In this document: piece after piece, positions 51,070 through 59,955 of the stretch
Layout of the letters: each line of letters starts with the position of its first letter
Numbering within the stretch: the stretch's first letter is position 1
Assembly: GCA_050305515.1 (NCBI GenBank)
Contig: JBNLFL010000014.1
Coordinates: forward strand, 1-64,000
DNA from: JAFGUB01 sp050305515
GTDB lineage: Bacteria > Campylobacterota > Campylobacteria > Campylobacterales > Sulfurimonadaceae
DNA: 64,000 nucleotides
Direction: 5' to 3'
Position numbers and translations under genes: made by a program
The notes under the pieces: generated by a model
What the model was told of the DNA's origin: nothing
The model's database searches: none
What the model saw: only the letters and a program-made list of their open reading frames with translations

Positions 51070-52901
51070 GCAAACCTTTCAAAGTCACCGGCGCACTCCC
51101 TTATGTTGCGGCGCTTTTTCTTAATGCCTTTACCGATCTGGGCCACAAGATCATCATTCAAAATACCATTTTCAAGGTGTATGACGACCAGGCGCAGGTG
51201 ATGCTCACCGCCGTTGTGAATGCGCTGGTACTGCTGCCGTTCATTATGCTTTTTACCCCTTCGGGATACATCGCCGACAAGTTTCCCAAGCATCTGATTT
51301 TGCGCTACGGGGCGCTGTTTGCGGTTATCATCACCTTCCTGATTACGCTGTGCTATTACATGGGATGGTTCTGGAGCGCTTTTGTGCTCACCTTCATTAT
51401 GGGCGCGCAGAGTGCCATCTACTCTCCGGCGAAATACGGCTACATCAAAGAGCTTTTCGGCGAAGGGCGTATCAGCAGCGGCAATGCCATTGTCCAGGCG
51501 ACGACCACGGTCGCCATTCTCGGCGGCATCATTTTCTATACGGTACTTTTTGAAAATTCACTCAGCGGCGATGTGCAGAGCGAAAGCGCCATTTTACGCC
51601 AGATCGCCCCGCTTGGCTGGCTGCTCGTGGTCGGCTCCGTGATCGAGTGGCTGCTCTCATTGCGACTGCCGAACACTCAGAAACTTCAGGTCAAAAAACG
51701 TTTTGAATGGCGCCGCTACCGTAGCGGCTATTATCTGCGAAAAAATCTCAAAACCTCGTTTCGAAAACGCGACATCGGCGTGGCGATTATTGCACTCTCG
51801 ATCTTCTGGTCAATTTCGCAGGTGGTTCTGGCGGCATTCGGAGCGTATGCCAAATCGGATCTCGGGATTGACAACGCCATTGTGGTGCAGGGATTGATGG
51901 CGCTTGCGGCAATCGGCATTATCACCGGTTCGCTGATGGCGGCGTGGCTTTCGAAACGCTACATTCATCTGGGCCTGATTCCGCTGGGCGCTATGGGACT
52001 GAGCCTTATGGTGGCGCTGCTGCCCCTGACGCATTCGGTGACGCTCATTGCCGCAGAGTTTGTCACTTTCGGGATTGCCGCGGGTCTCTTTATTGTGCCG
52101 CTTAACGCCTACATTCAAAAAATGGCGCCGCGGGTGCATCTGGGCACCATTCTGGCTGCCAACAATTTCATCCAGAATATTTTCATGGTCTTTTTTCTGT
52201 TTTTGATTACGTTTTTCAGCTATCAGGGACTCAACACGGTATCGCTTTTTTACCTGATGTTCGGTCTCGGCGCGCTTATGAGCGTTTATCTGCTGTGGCG
52301 CTATCTCGACTGGCTGATCTGGGCTCTCATCGAGATGCTGCTCTCCCTGCGCTACAAGATCATTTACGAAGGCAGCGAACAGATTCCTAAAGAGGGCGCC
52401 GTTTTGATGCTGGGCAATCACATCAGCTGGATCGACTGGATTCTGGTGCAGTTTGCCGTTGAGAGACGGATCCGCTTTGTCATGGAGCGTGACATCTACC
52501 ACTGGAAAGGGGTGCACCGGCTCTGGAAACTTGGCCGTGCGATTCCCATCTCCGAGCGTGCCAGCAAGGACGCCTTTAAAGAGGCGCGCGAAGCGCTCTC
52601 CAAAGGGGAACTTCTTGGCGTCTATCCCGAAGGGACCATTAGCAGAAACGGCGAAACGGGGCCGTTTCGGCGCGGTTTCGAATTGATCGCCAAGGGGAAT
52701 CACGGTATAATCACCCCCTATTTTATCAGCGGTATTTACGGCAGCAAACCTTTTTCGCGCTCGAAAACATGGTCGGTTCCCGAGAGGTCGCTGTGGCGCC
52801 GCGTGGTACGCGTGCGCTACGGTGCGCCCCTGCCGCTCGCAAGCAATGCCGACACCGTGCGGACTGCCGTTATCTCCCTGAAGGACGCACATGGCTCTTA
52901 A
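51066..52901 (+). CDS. MFS transporter fused to a PlsC-type acyltransferase
   Basis: Residues ~1-395 are an LplT-like major facilitator domain with about 12 helices (NAFTDLGHKIIIQN near residue 18), which would flip lysophospholipid across the inner membrane. Residues ~410-610 are a 1-acylglycerol-phosphate acyltransferase with NHISWIDW (HX4D), PEGT and GFELIAKG. This resembles LplT plus the acyltransferase half of E. coli Aas; the acyl-ACP synthetase part is absent. The role is probably phospholipid recycling. ATG 51066 overlaps the previous stop; it overlaps dgkA by 11 bases. Confidence 0.86.
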   Translation: MSKPFKVTGALPYVAALFLNAFTDLGHKIIIQNTIFKVYDDQAQVMLTAVVNALVLLPFIMLFTPSGYIADKFPKHLILRYGALFAVIITFLITLCYYMGWFWSAFVLTFIMGAQSAIYSPAKYGYIKELFGEGRISSGNAIVQATTTVAILGGIIFYTVLFENSLSGDVQSESAILRQIAPLGWLLVVGSVIEWLLSLRLPNTQKLQVKKRFEWRRYRSGYYLRKNLKTSFRKRDIGVAIIALSIFWSISQVVLAAFGAYAKSDLGIDNAIVVQGLMALAAIGIITGSLMAAWLSKRYIHLGLIPLGAMGLSLMVALLPLTHSVTLIAAEFVTFGIAAGLFIVPLNAYIQKMAPRVHLGTILAANNFIQNIFMVFFLFLITFFSYQGLNTVSLFYLMFGLGALMSVYLLWRYLDWLIWALIEMLLSLRYKIIYEGSEQIPKEGAVLMLGNHISWIDWILVQFAVERRIRFVMERDIYHWKGVHRLWKLGRAIPISERASKDAFKEAREALSKGELLGVYPEGTISRNGETGPFRRGFELIAKGNHGIITPYFISGIYGSKPFSRSKTWSVPERSLWRRVVRVRYGAPLPLASNADTVRTAVISLKDAHGS

Positions 52902-53262
52902 CAAGCCCAAATATACGCTTTTCAAAAATACCACCTATGCGTTGGCAGGGCTCAAAGAGGTGGCCAAACATGAGAGCTCTTTCAAACTCCAGCTGCTGCT
53001 TTTCGTGGTCATGAGCATTGTCGCGTGGTCGCTGCCTATCGATTTTGCCTATGCTGCCATGCTGGGCATTTCACTTTTTATTCCGCTGATGGCGGAGATT
53101 GCCAATTCTGCGGTGGAGCGGGTGGTGGATCTGGTGACGCTTGAACATCACGAACTGGCCAAACGGGCCAAAGATGCCGGAGCCGCACTGGTTTTCGTCT
53201 CACTGGTTTTCACCGGAGCGATCTGGGTCTCCGTTCTGATTGTCGCATTCAATATTCTCTGA
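52891..53262 (+). CDS. dgkA: Diacylglycerol kinase
   Basis: DgkA phosphorylates diacylglycerol to phosphatidic acid in the inner membrane, recycling lipid by-products. The 123-aa, three-helix protein has the catalytic AEIANSAVERVVD, equivalent to E. coli EINSAIE, and HHELAKRAKDAGAALV. It overlaps the MFS-acyltransferase gene, forming a lipid-recycling pair. The inverted repeat at 53270-53297 lies just downstream. Confidence 0.93.
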   Translation: MALNKPKYTLFKNTTYALAGLKEVAKHESSFKLQLLLFVVMSIVAWSLPIDFAYAAMLGISLFIPLMAEIANSAVERVVDLVTLEHHELAKRAKDAGAALVFVSLVFTGAIWVSVLIVAFNIL

Positions 53263-53269
53263 TCAATTG

Positions 53270-53297
53270 CAGGCATACGTTACGGCGGATATGCCTG
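53270..53297 (+). other. Hairpin downstream of dgkA
   Basis: CAGGCATA (53270-53277) and TATGCCTG (53290-53297) form a perfect 8-bp stem with a 12-base loop eight bases after the dgkA stop. No T-run follows, so it may stabilise the dgkA 3' end or be part of the next leader. Confidence 0.4.
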
Positions 53298-53365
53298 AAA
53301 ATTACCGCACTGTTACAAAGATTGTGTTTTCCGAAATCTGTGCTCTTTGAAAGGCAGGTAATGTC

Positions 53366-53531
53366 TAAAATAAAGCTGATGCTATGGGCTCAGCTGATAT
53401 GATTCACGCCGGAAATGTCTATGTGGCATTAGATACGCTTCTGAAACCTTTCTCCCTGACATAACGTCAGGAAGCGGGAGTCGGAAGTCACACTATTTTA
53501 TATCTTGGAAACTTATTTTAAGGACGATTCT
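53366..53531 (+). promoter_or_regulatory. Structured 5' leader of carboxynorspermidine dehydrogenase
   Basis: A TAAAAT -10-like element (53366-53371) begins a ~150-base leader holding two hairpins: AGCTGA (53374-53379) with TCAGCT (53390-53395), and CCTGAC (53455-53460) with GTCAGG (53466-53471), the latter extended by CTC/GAG pairing around it. I do not recognise a known riboswitch class. The gap before the gene is 269 bases and holds no other gene. Confidence 0.4.
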
Positions 53532-54710
53532 ATGGCTACAGTACTCATCATCGGAGCAGGCGGCGTCGGTCGTGTTGTAACACACAAATGCGTACAGAAT
53601 GCGCAAACATTTACACGGATCATTTTGGCTTCGCGTACCATCTCCCGCTGTGCGGAGATTCAAAAAGAGCTTCCTGCCGGTGCTATCGAGATTGCCAAAG
53701 TCGATGCGGACGTCGTTTCGGAGCTGGTCAAGCTGATTAAAGAGGTCGAAGCGGATATCGTCATCAACGTTGCACTGCCGTATCAGGACCTGACCATCAT
53801 GGATGCCTGTGTCAAGACCAAGGTACACTACCTCGACACGGCCAACTACGAACACCCCGATCTGGCAAATTTCGAGTACAAAGAGCAGTGGGCGCGCGAC
53901 AAAGCGTTTAAAAACGCGGGTATCATGGGGCTTCTGGGCAGCGGCTTCGATCCGGGCGCGACTAACGTCTTTTGTGCCTATGCGCAGAAACACTACTTTG
54001 ACGAGATTCACACCATCGACATTCTCGATTGCAACGCCGGAGACCACGGCTATGCGTTTGCCACCAACTTCAATCCGGAGATCAACCTGCGCGAAGTGAG
54101 TGCCAACGGACGCTACTGGGAAAATGGCGAATGGATCGAAACCAAGCCTCTTGAAATTCACATGCCGTGGGATTACCCCGAAGTCGGCGTCAAAGACAGT
54201 TATCTTATTTATCATGAGGAGATGGAGTCTCTGGTGCAGAACATCAAGGGTCTCAAACGCATGCGTTTCTTCATGACGTTCGGTCAGAGCTACATCATGC
54301 ACATGAACGCGCTGCAAAACGTGGGGATGCTGGGTATTGAACCGGTGGAACATCAGGGAATGAAGATTGTCCCTATCGAGTTTTTGAAAACCCTGCTGCC
54401 TGACCCTGCGTCACTCGGACCGCGCACCAAGGGAAAAACCAATATCGGGATTGTCGCCGAGGGCATCAAAGACGGCCAACCGCGCAAGATCTACATCTAT
54501 CAGGTGAGTGACCACGAGCAGTGCTACGCCGAGGTCAAATCGCAGGCCGTTTCGTACACGACCGGTGTTCCGGCGATGATCGGTGCCAAGCTGATGGTCG
54601 AAGGGCGCTGGATGCAGGAGGGGGTTTACAATATGGAACAGTTCGATCCGGATCCTTTCATGGACGAGCTCAATTCCCAGGGTCTGCCGTGGAAAGTCAT
54701 CGAACTTTGA
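53532..54710 (+). CDS. Carboxynorspermidine dehydrogenase
   Basis: This NADPH enzyme condenses aspartate semialdehyde with putrescine or diaminopropane to carboxyspermidine or carboxynorspermidine, the alternative polyamine route used by Campylobacterota. The 392-aa protein has the saccharopine dehydrogenase-like Rossmann motif VLIIGAGGVGRVV and NVALPYQD, LLGSGFDPGATN and DCNAGDHGYAFATNFNPE. Its similarity to C. jejuni Cj0172c-type enzymes supports the call. TTAAGGA precedes ATG 53532. The partner decarboxylase is not in the window. Confidence 0.88.
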   Translation: MATVLIIGAGGVGRVVTHKCVQNAQTFTRIILASRTISRCAEIQKELPAGAIEIAKVDADVVSELVKLIKEVEADIVINVALPYQDLTIMDACVKTKVHYLDTANYEHPDLANFEYKEQWARDKAFKNAGIMGLLGSGFDPGATNVFCAYAQKHYFDEIHTIDILDCNAGDHGYAFATNFNPEINLREVSANGRYWENGEWIETKPLEIHMPWDYPEVGVKDSYLIYHEEMESLVQNIKGLKRMRFFMTFGQSYIMHMNALQNVGMLGIEPVEHQGMKIVPIEFLKTLLPDPASLGPRTKGKTNIGIVAEGIKDGQPRKIYIYQVSDHEQCYAEVKSQAVSYTTGVPAMIGAKLMVEGRWMQEGVYNMEQFDPDPFMDELNSQGLPWKVIEL

Positions 54711-54716
54711 TATAAT
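54711..54716 (+). promoter_or_regulatory. -10 element for the DUF2231 gene
   Basis: TATAAT directly follows the carboxynorspermidine dehydrogenase stop, 27 bases before ATG 54744, whose ribosome site AAAGGA lies between. Confidence 0.55.
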
Positions 54717-54743
54717 CGATCATTTTAACGTCAAAGGATGCCC

Positions 54744-55511
54744 ATGACACTGCCAGAAATCTCTCTTCCGCTTCAGATTCCTTATGAAGTACCGCTTTTG
54801 CTGCACCCGGTCGTGGTGCACTTTGCCATTGCCATTCCGGTGCTGGTACTGGTGCTGGAGTTTTTTAATCTTTACTTCAAACGCCGCGCACTGAATGTCA
54901 TTACCAGCAGTCTTTTACTGGTACTCATTGGCATTTATCTGGGGCTGTTCCTTACCGGAAAAACTGATGGCAGCGAAGCGTTTGATCTTCTCTCCGATGC
55001 CGGGCAGGATGAACTGAGAGAGCACAAGCTGCTGGGAACCTATCTGGTCTATGCATCCATGACGCTCATTGTCTTCAAGGCGCTGGCGACCTTTATTGCT
55101 CACAAGGCAGCGACGATTATTTATTTTCTGGTAATGCTGCTTTTCATCGGGGTTAATATGAAGCAGGGTAAAGATGGCGGAGAACTCGTCTATGAGTATG
55201 GCGCGAATGTCGCAGCAGCCAATGAAGCCAAAGACCGGGCCGATGAGCTGGGTGAGCAGATCGAAGAGCTTCAGGCCGAGATTGCTGCGCTCAAAGAGGA
55301 GAAAGCCCAGTCGATAGAAGCCAAAGTCGGCAAAGCGGTGGAGCAGATTAAAGAGGCACTGACGCCGGACTCGGATGCAGTGATCGATCTTGATGCGAAA
55401 CCCAAAAGCGAAGCTGCTCCCGAGAGTGCACCCGAAATGGTAGAGCCTGAAACCGCGCCCCAAACCGAAACGGTCGAAACGGGTGATGTCGAAGCCAACG
55501 CTTCGATTTAA
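54744..55511 (+). CDS. DUF2231 membrane protein with acidic C-terminal tail
   Basis: The 255-aa protein opens with HPVVVHFAIAIPVLVLVLE and three further helices to ~residue 145, the DUF2231 fold. A predicted coiled coil follows (~155-200, ELGEQIEELQAEIAALKEEK), then a disordered Pro/Glu/Ala tail. No enzymatic motif is visible. DUF2231 proteins are often near electron-transport genes, but nothing here fixes a function. ATG 54744 fits the AAAGGA site better than ATG 54738. Confidence 0.75.
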   Translation: MTLPEISLPLQIPYEVPLLLHPVVVHFAIAIPVLVLVLEFFNLYFKRRALNVITSSLLLVLIGIYLGLFLTGKTDGSEAFDLLSDAGQDELREHKLLGTYLVYASMTLIVFKALATFIAHKAATIIYFLVMLLFIGVNMKQGKDGGELVYEYGANVAAANEAKDRADELGEQIEELQAEIAALKEEKAQSIEAKVGKAVEQIKEALTPDSDAVIDLDAKPKSEAAPESAPEMVEPETAPQTETVETGDVEANASI

Positions 55512-55535
55512 CACCGAGACGGTGGCACCGGCGCA

Positions 55536-57044
55536 ATGAGTGCCATCGTCCTCACAACGCTCAACGCGCGTTATTCCCACACCGCTCTGGGCCTGCGCTG
55601 TCTGCAGGCCAATCTTAAAGAACTCAAAAACGACTCTCAAATCCTTGAATTTGTCATTGGCGAAAACGTGCAGGATATGGCGGAACGCATTCTTACATGT
55701 AAGCCTCACATTGTCGGTATTGGTGCTTACATCTGGAATGCGGCGGAGGTTGCCCTCCTTACAAGGCTGCTTAAAACCATCGCACCCGAATGTACGGTTG
55801 TGCTTGGCGGCCCCGAAGCGTCGCATCTGCCGCATCGGGTCAATTTTGACGCGGCAGACTACATCATAAGCGGGGAGGGCGAGGTTGCGTTTTATGAACT
55901 CTGCCGCGATCTGCTTTTGGGGAGTGCGCCCGGCAACCGCTTTTTTCAAGCAGCCGCACCGGAGCTGAAATCCGTGACGCTTCCCTATGCGTGCTACAGC
56001 GATCATGACATTGCCAACCGTTACGTCTATGTGGAGGCCTCGCGCGGCTGTCCTTTTTTGTGCGAGTTCTGCCTTTCGGCCATTGACGAGAAGGTACGCC
56101 ATTTCGGAATAGAACGTTTTCTCGAAGCGCTCGAAACACTTTGGGAGCGCGGAGCGCGTGACTTCAAATTTATTGACCGCACCTTTAACATCAACATGCG
56201 CCTTGCCAATGCGGTACTGGACTTTTTTCTCTCCAGAACACCGCCGTATTTTGCCCATTTCGAGGTGATTCCCGACCATTTTCCCGATGCGCTTAAAGCG
56301 AAGCTGCGTCGCTTCCCTCCCGGTTCACTGCAGCTGGAAGTGGGCATTCAGACGCTTGATGCCGAAGTGGCCGAACGGATTTCACGACCGCTAAAGATGG
56401 ATAAAATCAGAGAAAACCTCCGTTTTTTGCAAGAAGAGACCCGCGCGCATCTGCACCTTGACCTGATTGTCGGACTTCCCGGCGAGAGCATTGAAGGGTT
56501 CGGACGCAATCTCGACGCCTTGTGTGCACTCAGTGCGAGCGAGATACAGGTGGGAATTTTGAAAAAACTCTCCGGCACACCGCTGGGGCGTCACGATGCC
56601 GCTTTTGACATGCGCTATTCGGACATGCCGCCTTACGATCTGCTGCAAAACGACCGTATCGATTTTATGCAGATGCAGCGCATGAAACGTTTTGCACGCT
56701 TTTGGGACCTTTATTACAACAGCGGCAACTTCACCGCCACACTGCCGCTGCTTTTTGAAGCGGGAAGCGTTTTTGAACGTTTCTACGATTTTTCGCTCTG
56801 GATCTACGCGCAGACCCGTTCGACGTGGAAAATTTCGCTCGAACGACTGGGCGAGTTGCTTTTCGAGTACCTTTTACATGTAAGGAATCTTGCCGAAACC
56901 GTGGTTGCAAAAGCACTGGTTGACGATCTTCTTAAACTTAAGGGTAGGGCACTTCCGTCGTTTTTGAGGCCATGGGTGCAGGAAAAGGTGAAGCAGATGG
57001 CTTCAGTGCCCGGCAAGCAGAAACGGCAGCTTAAGCGAAATTGA
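55536..57044 (+). CDS. B12-binding-domain radical SAM protein
   Basis: The 502-aa protein has an N-terminal cobalamin-binding Rossmann-like domain (VVGIGAYIWNAAEV then VLGGPEASHL) and a radical SAM core with CxxxCxxC at C172, C176 and C179 in SRGCPFLCEFC. LQLEVGIQTLD and DLIVGLPGES are later radical SAM strands. A C-terminal DUF4080-like region fits. The substrate is unknown. It has no clear ribosome site and lies 24 bases after the DUF2231 gene. TTACATGTAA occurs at 55693 and 56874. Confidence 0.87.
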   Translation: MSAIVLTTLNARYSHTALGLRCLQANLKELKNDSQILEFVIGENVQDMAERILTCKPHIVGIGAYIWNAAEVALLTRLLKTIAPECTVVLGGPEASHLPHRVNFDAADYIISGEGEVAFYELCRDLLLGSAPGNRFFQAAAPELKSVTLPYACYSDHDIANRYVYVEASRGCPFLCEFCLSAIDEKVRHFGIERFLEALETLWERGARDFKFIDRTFNINMRLANAVLDFFLSRTPPYFAHFEVIPDHFPDALKAKLRRFPPGSLQLEVGIQTLDAEVAERISRPLKMDKIRENLRFLQEETRAHLHLDLIVGLPGESIEGFGRNLDALCALSASEIQVGILKKLSGTPLGRHDAAFDMRYSDMPPYDLLQNDRIDFMQMQRMKRFARFWDLYYNSGNFTATLPLLFEAGSVFERFYDFSLWIYAQTRSTWKISLERLGELLFEYLLHVRNLAETVVAKALVDDLLKLKGRALPSFLRPWVQEKVKQMASVPGKQKRQLKRN

Positions 57045-57188
57045 CTTATCACCTTTTTATTACGTATAAAATTATCTGTCGACATTAGTTTTTCTAATTG
57101 TTGTATGATGCGCTCACATGCTCTGTAAGGAAACCATAAATACACCAATTAATGTTATTTTATATATACTACATAACAATATCTGATG

Positions 57189-57194
57189 TATAAT
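57189..57194 (+). promoter_or_regulatory. -10 element of the GGDEF-EAL gene
   Basis: TATAAT ends six bases before ATG 57201 and overlaps codons of the alternative ATG 57186, arguing that translation starts at 57201 on a leaderless mRNA. Confidence 0.5.
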
Positions 57195-57200
57195 CTAACC

Positions 57201-59492
57201 ATGAAACAGATGAGATTATCGCTTGGCGGTACATACGCGATTTCGTTTATCATCCTTGCTATATGGGCGTCGTTCGCCTACTATACAATGCACTCCCTGA
57301 TCGATTCTCAGGAAGAGTACGGTACGCTCATCAATCTCAGTGGCAAGCAGCGCATGCTCTCTCAAAAAAATGCACTCTACGCCCACCTCGTTTTTGAACA
57401 CGGTTCGGAAAAACTCGATCATCTCAAAAGTCTGATTACACTGATGAAACAGGATCACGCCTTCATCACCACACATCTTCCTTCGGATGCACTGCGTCAC
57501 TATTACTTTCAATCCGGCGGTGTCGACAGTCAGGTACAGCACTATTTCACGCTGCTTGATGCTTTTGTTTTAAACAGTGACAGAGAGACGCTTGATCAGA
57601 TAATTGAGGCAAGTGCCCCGTTGCTGGAGCATCTGGATCAGGCCGTAACGATTTTCGAGACGGAAAACAGTACCATTGTCATGACGCTGGAAAAGCGGGA
57701 ACAGCTGATCTATTTTGGTACGCTGATGACGCTGGTGCTGGAAGCGATAATTATTGTCCTGCCGATGATCCGCCTGCATAAAAACTACCTCACGGAGCTT
57801 GAGAATGCCGTCGCACAGCGTACCAAGGAGCTGGAGATTTTCAAAAGGATTTTTGACAATTCGCATGAGGGTATGATTATTACCGATGCGGATGAACGGA
57901 TTCTCAAGATCAATCATGCATTCAGCGTCATTACCGGCTTCAGTGCCGAAGAGGTCCTTGGACAGACTCCGAAAATCCTGCAATCGGGTAAGCAGAATCC
58001 GGCTTACTATGAACAGATGTGGAACAGTATCCACCGTGAAAATATCTGGCAGGGGGAACTCGTCAATCGAAGAAAAGACGGTAAAGAGGTCTATGCACTG
58101 GTCACGATCTTGAAGCTGAGTGATGCGCAGGAGATTAACTATGTCAGTATCTTCTCTGATATTTCGGAACGCATTTTTCATCAGGAACAGCTCAGTTACA
58201 TGGCGAGCCATGACAGCTTGACTGGACTCTTCAACCGCAATGAGGTCCTGCTCCGTTTGAACCACGCGCTGGATCTTTCTGAACGTACGGAAAAAATTGT
58301 TGCCGTGCTCTTTATCGACCTCGATAATTTTAAAATCGTCAACGATTCCATGGGCCATTCCATAGGTGACAGACTGCTCTTTGAGATTTCAAAACGCTTG
58401 GTCAGAGTTGTACGGAAGTCCGATACCATTGGGCGCATTGGAGGTGACGAATTTATTATTGTGGTCGAATCGCTCCGTCAGAAAGGCGATGAAGAATCCC
58501 TGCTTCAGGATCTGATGCGCCAGTTTGAACGTCCGATCGTGGTTGAGGGCAAAGCGTATCAGCTGACAGGCAGTGTCGGCGTCACCTATTCAAATCAGGA
58601 GCATGACACCACCTCGCAGAGCCTTATCCGTCAGGCGGATCTGGCCATGTATCGGGCCAAAGAGATGGGCCGAAACCGCGTGGCTTACTACAGTGCTGAC
58701 CTTGAAGAGAAGATCCAGTCACAGTTGCTTGTCATCCATCAGCTTCAAAATGCCCTCAAAAATGATGAACTCGAACTCTACCTGCAGCCGAAAATCAATC
58801 TTCAAACGGGAAAAATCTGCGGTGCTGAAGCGCTTTTGCGCTGGCAGAAAGATGGTGGTTTCGTCTCTCCGGCAAAATTTATTCCCATAGCAGAAGAGAA
58901 CAATCTCATCAAGGAGATTGACATCTGGGTCGTGCACAAAGCTATTGACTATCTCTACAGCCTTCAGGCGCACAACAGCGGCGACTTTTCCATCGCAGTC
59001 AACATTTCAGGACGCACGTTTTCCGATCCGGGTATTATGGAAAATCTACTCAATGACATTATTAGTAACGGTTGCGCCAAAACGATCGAGATTGAGATTA
59101 CCGAGGGGATTTTGATTGAAAACCTGATCATGGCGATGCGGATGATGCGAAAGATCAAAGCTGCGGGCATTTCACTCTCGCTCGATGATTTCGGTACGGG
59201 TTATTCGTCATTTTCCTATCTGAGCCGTATGCCGCTTGACAGTATCAAGATTGACCGTTCGTTCGTCAGTTCGCTGCATGAACGCAAGCAGGAGATCCTG
59301 ACGGAAGCCATCATCTCGTTTTCGAAAAAACTTGGTATGAAGGTGATAGCCGAAGGTATCGAGACGCCTCAGCAGCTGGAATGGCTCACAGCACACCATT
59401 GCGAACTCGCGCAGGGCTATCTCTTCAGCGCAGGGGTACCGTTTGAAGAGTTTACAGCGCTTTATAAAAACAACCGATCTTTCATCTCATGA
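57201..59492 (+). CDS. PilJ-type sensor GGDEF-EAL protein
   Basis: This 763-aa membrane c-di-GMP enzyme has a first helix (~10-30), a periplasmic PilJ/NarX-like domain with SGKQRMLSQKNALY, a second helix (~170-190), a PAS domain (~215-330, ILKINHAFSVITGFSAEEVLG), a GGDEF domain with intact RIGGDEFI, and an EAL domain with EALLRW, LDDFGTGYSSF and IAEGIETPQQ. Both cyclase and phosphodiesterase motifs look intact, so net activity is unpredictable. I start at 57201 because the -10 element overlaps the upstream ATG. No ribosome site is seen. Confidence 0.9.
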   Translation: MKQMRLSLGGTYAISFIILAIWASFAYYTMHSLIDSQEEYGTLINLSGKQRMLSQKNALYAHLVFEHGSEKLDHLKSLITLMKQDHAFITTHLPSDALRHYYFQSGGVDSQVQHYFTLLDAFVLNSDRETLDQIIEASAPLLEHLDQAVTIFETENSTIVMTLEKREQLIYFGTLMTLVLEAIIIVLPMIRLHKNYLTELENAVAQRTKELEIFKRIFDNSHEGMIITDADERILKINHAFSVITGFSAEEVLGQTPKILQSGKQNPAYYEQMWNSIHRENIWQGELVNRRKDGKEVYALVTILKLSDAQEINYVSIFSDISERIFHQEQLSYMASHDSLTGLFNRNEVLLRLNHALDLSERTEKIVAVLFIDLDNFKIVNDSMGHSIGDRLLFEISKRLVRVVRKSDTIGRIGGDEFIIVVESLRQKGDEESLLQDLMRQFERPIVVEGKAYQLTGSVGVTYSNQEHDTTSQSLIRQADLAMYRAKEMGRNRVAYYSADLEEKIQSQLLVIHQLQNALKNDELELYLQPKINLQTGKICGAEALLRWQKDGGFVSPAKFIPIAEENNLIKEIDIWVVHKAIDYLYSLQAHNSGDFSIAVNISGRTFSDPGIMENLLNDIISNGCAKTIEIEITEGILIENLIMAMRMMRKIKAAGISLSLDDFGTGYSSFSYLSRMPLDSIKIDRSFVSSLHERKQEILTEAIISFSKKLGMKVIAEGIETPQQLEWLTAHHCELAQGYLFSAGVPFEEFTALYKNNRSFIS

Positions 59493-59550
59493 CATTTTTG
59501 AAAGTCGTTACAAAAAGGTGATATATCTGTTAATGCCGGCAGATTTTAGA

Positions 59551-59955
59551 TCAGTGCTGCACTCTTAAAAAAACCTCGAAACATTCCGTTCCTTCAATGT
59601 CGTCCGCATCGACGCTTACCACACCGTCACTATCAACGGCGGCAATAATCTCGACATTGTCGCACTCATAGACGACGATATCGGCGTCGCTCTCCTGCCG
59701 CTGCAGCTGCAATTCCGAAGAGTCCATGTAGTTGCAATAGGCATCGACATTCTGGAAGATTCGGTCTGTAAGCGCGGTTTTGAGCCGGATAAAGGCATCG
59801 AAATGGACATCGCAGAGCAGGCAGTCCCGGTTGGTACGGCTGATGCTGTGGTTGGTAAAGCTCACCAGCGTGCTGTTTTGCAGAGTCTGCAGATCTTCCA
59901 TGGTGAGCTCCTGAGAGGCATAACGGCTTTTGAGACGGTTGAATTCGGCTATCAA
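59551..59955 (-). CDS. Hypothetical 134-aa protein
   Basis: No family is recognised. The soluble protein contains DCLLCDVHFDAF (CxxC), YECDNVEIIAAVDSDGVVSVDADDIEG and many acidic residues. The start is TTG 59955, preceded by AGGAGA at six bases. Convergent with the GGDEF-EAL gene. Confidence 0.6.
   Translation of the reverse strand: MIAEFNRLKSRYASQELTMEDLQTLQNSTLVSFTNHSISRTNRDCLLCDVHFDAFIRLKTALTDRIFQNVDAYCNYMDSSELQLQRQESDADIVVYECDNVEIIAAVDSDGVVSVDADDIEGTECFEVFLRVQH

Noticed and set aside
51810..52934. 374-codon minus-strand ORF
   Set aside because: It lies opposite the MFS-acyltransferase gene; composition is His/Arg/Gln-rich and no family is recognisable.
54915..56279. 454-codon minus-strand ORF
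   Set aside because: It is antisense to the DUF2231 and radical SAM genes, both clearly real, and its translation is rich in Arg, His and Cys with no motif. It is a shadow of codon bias.
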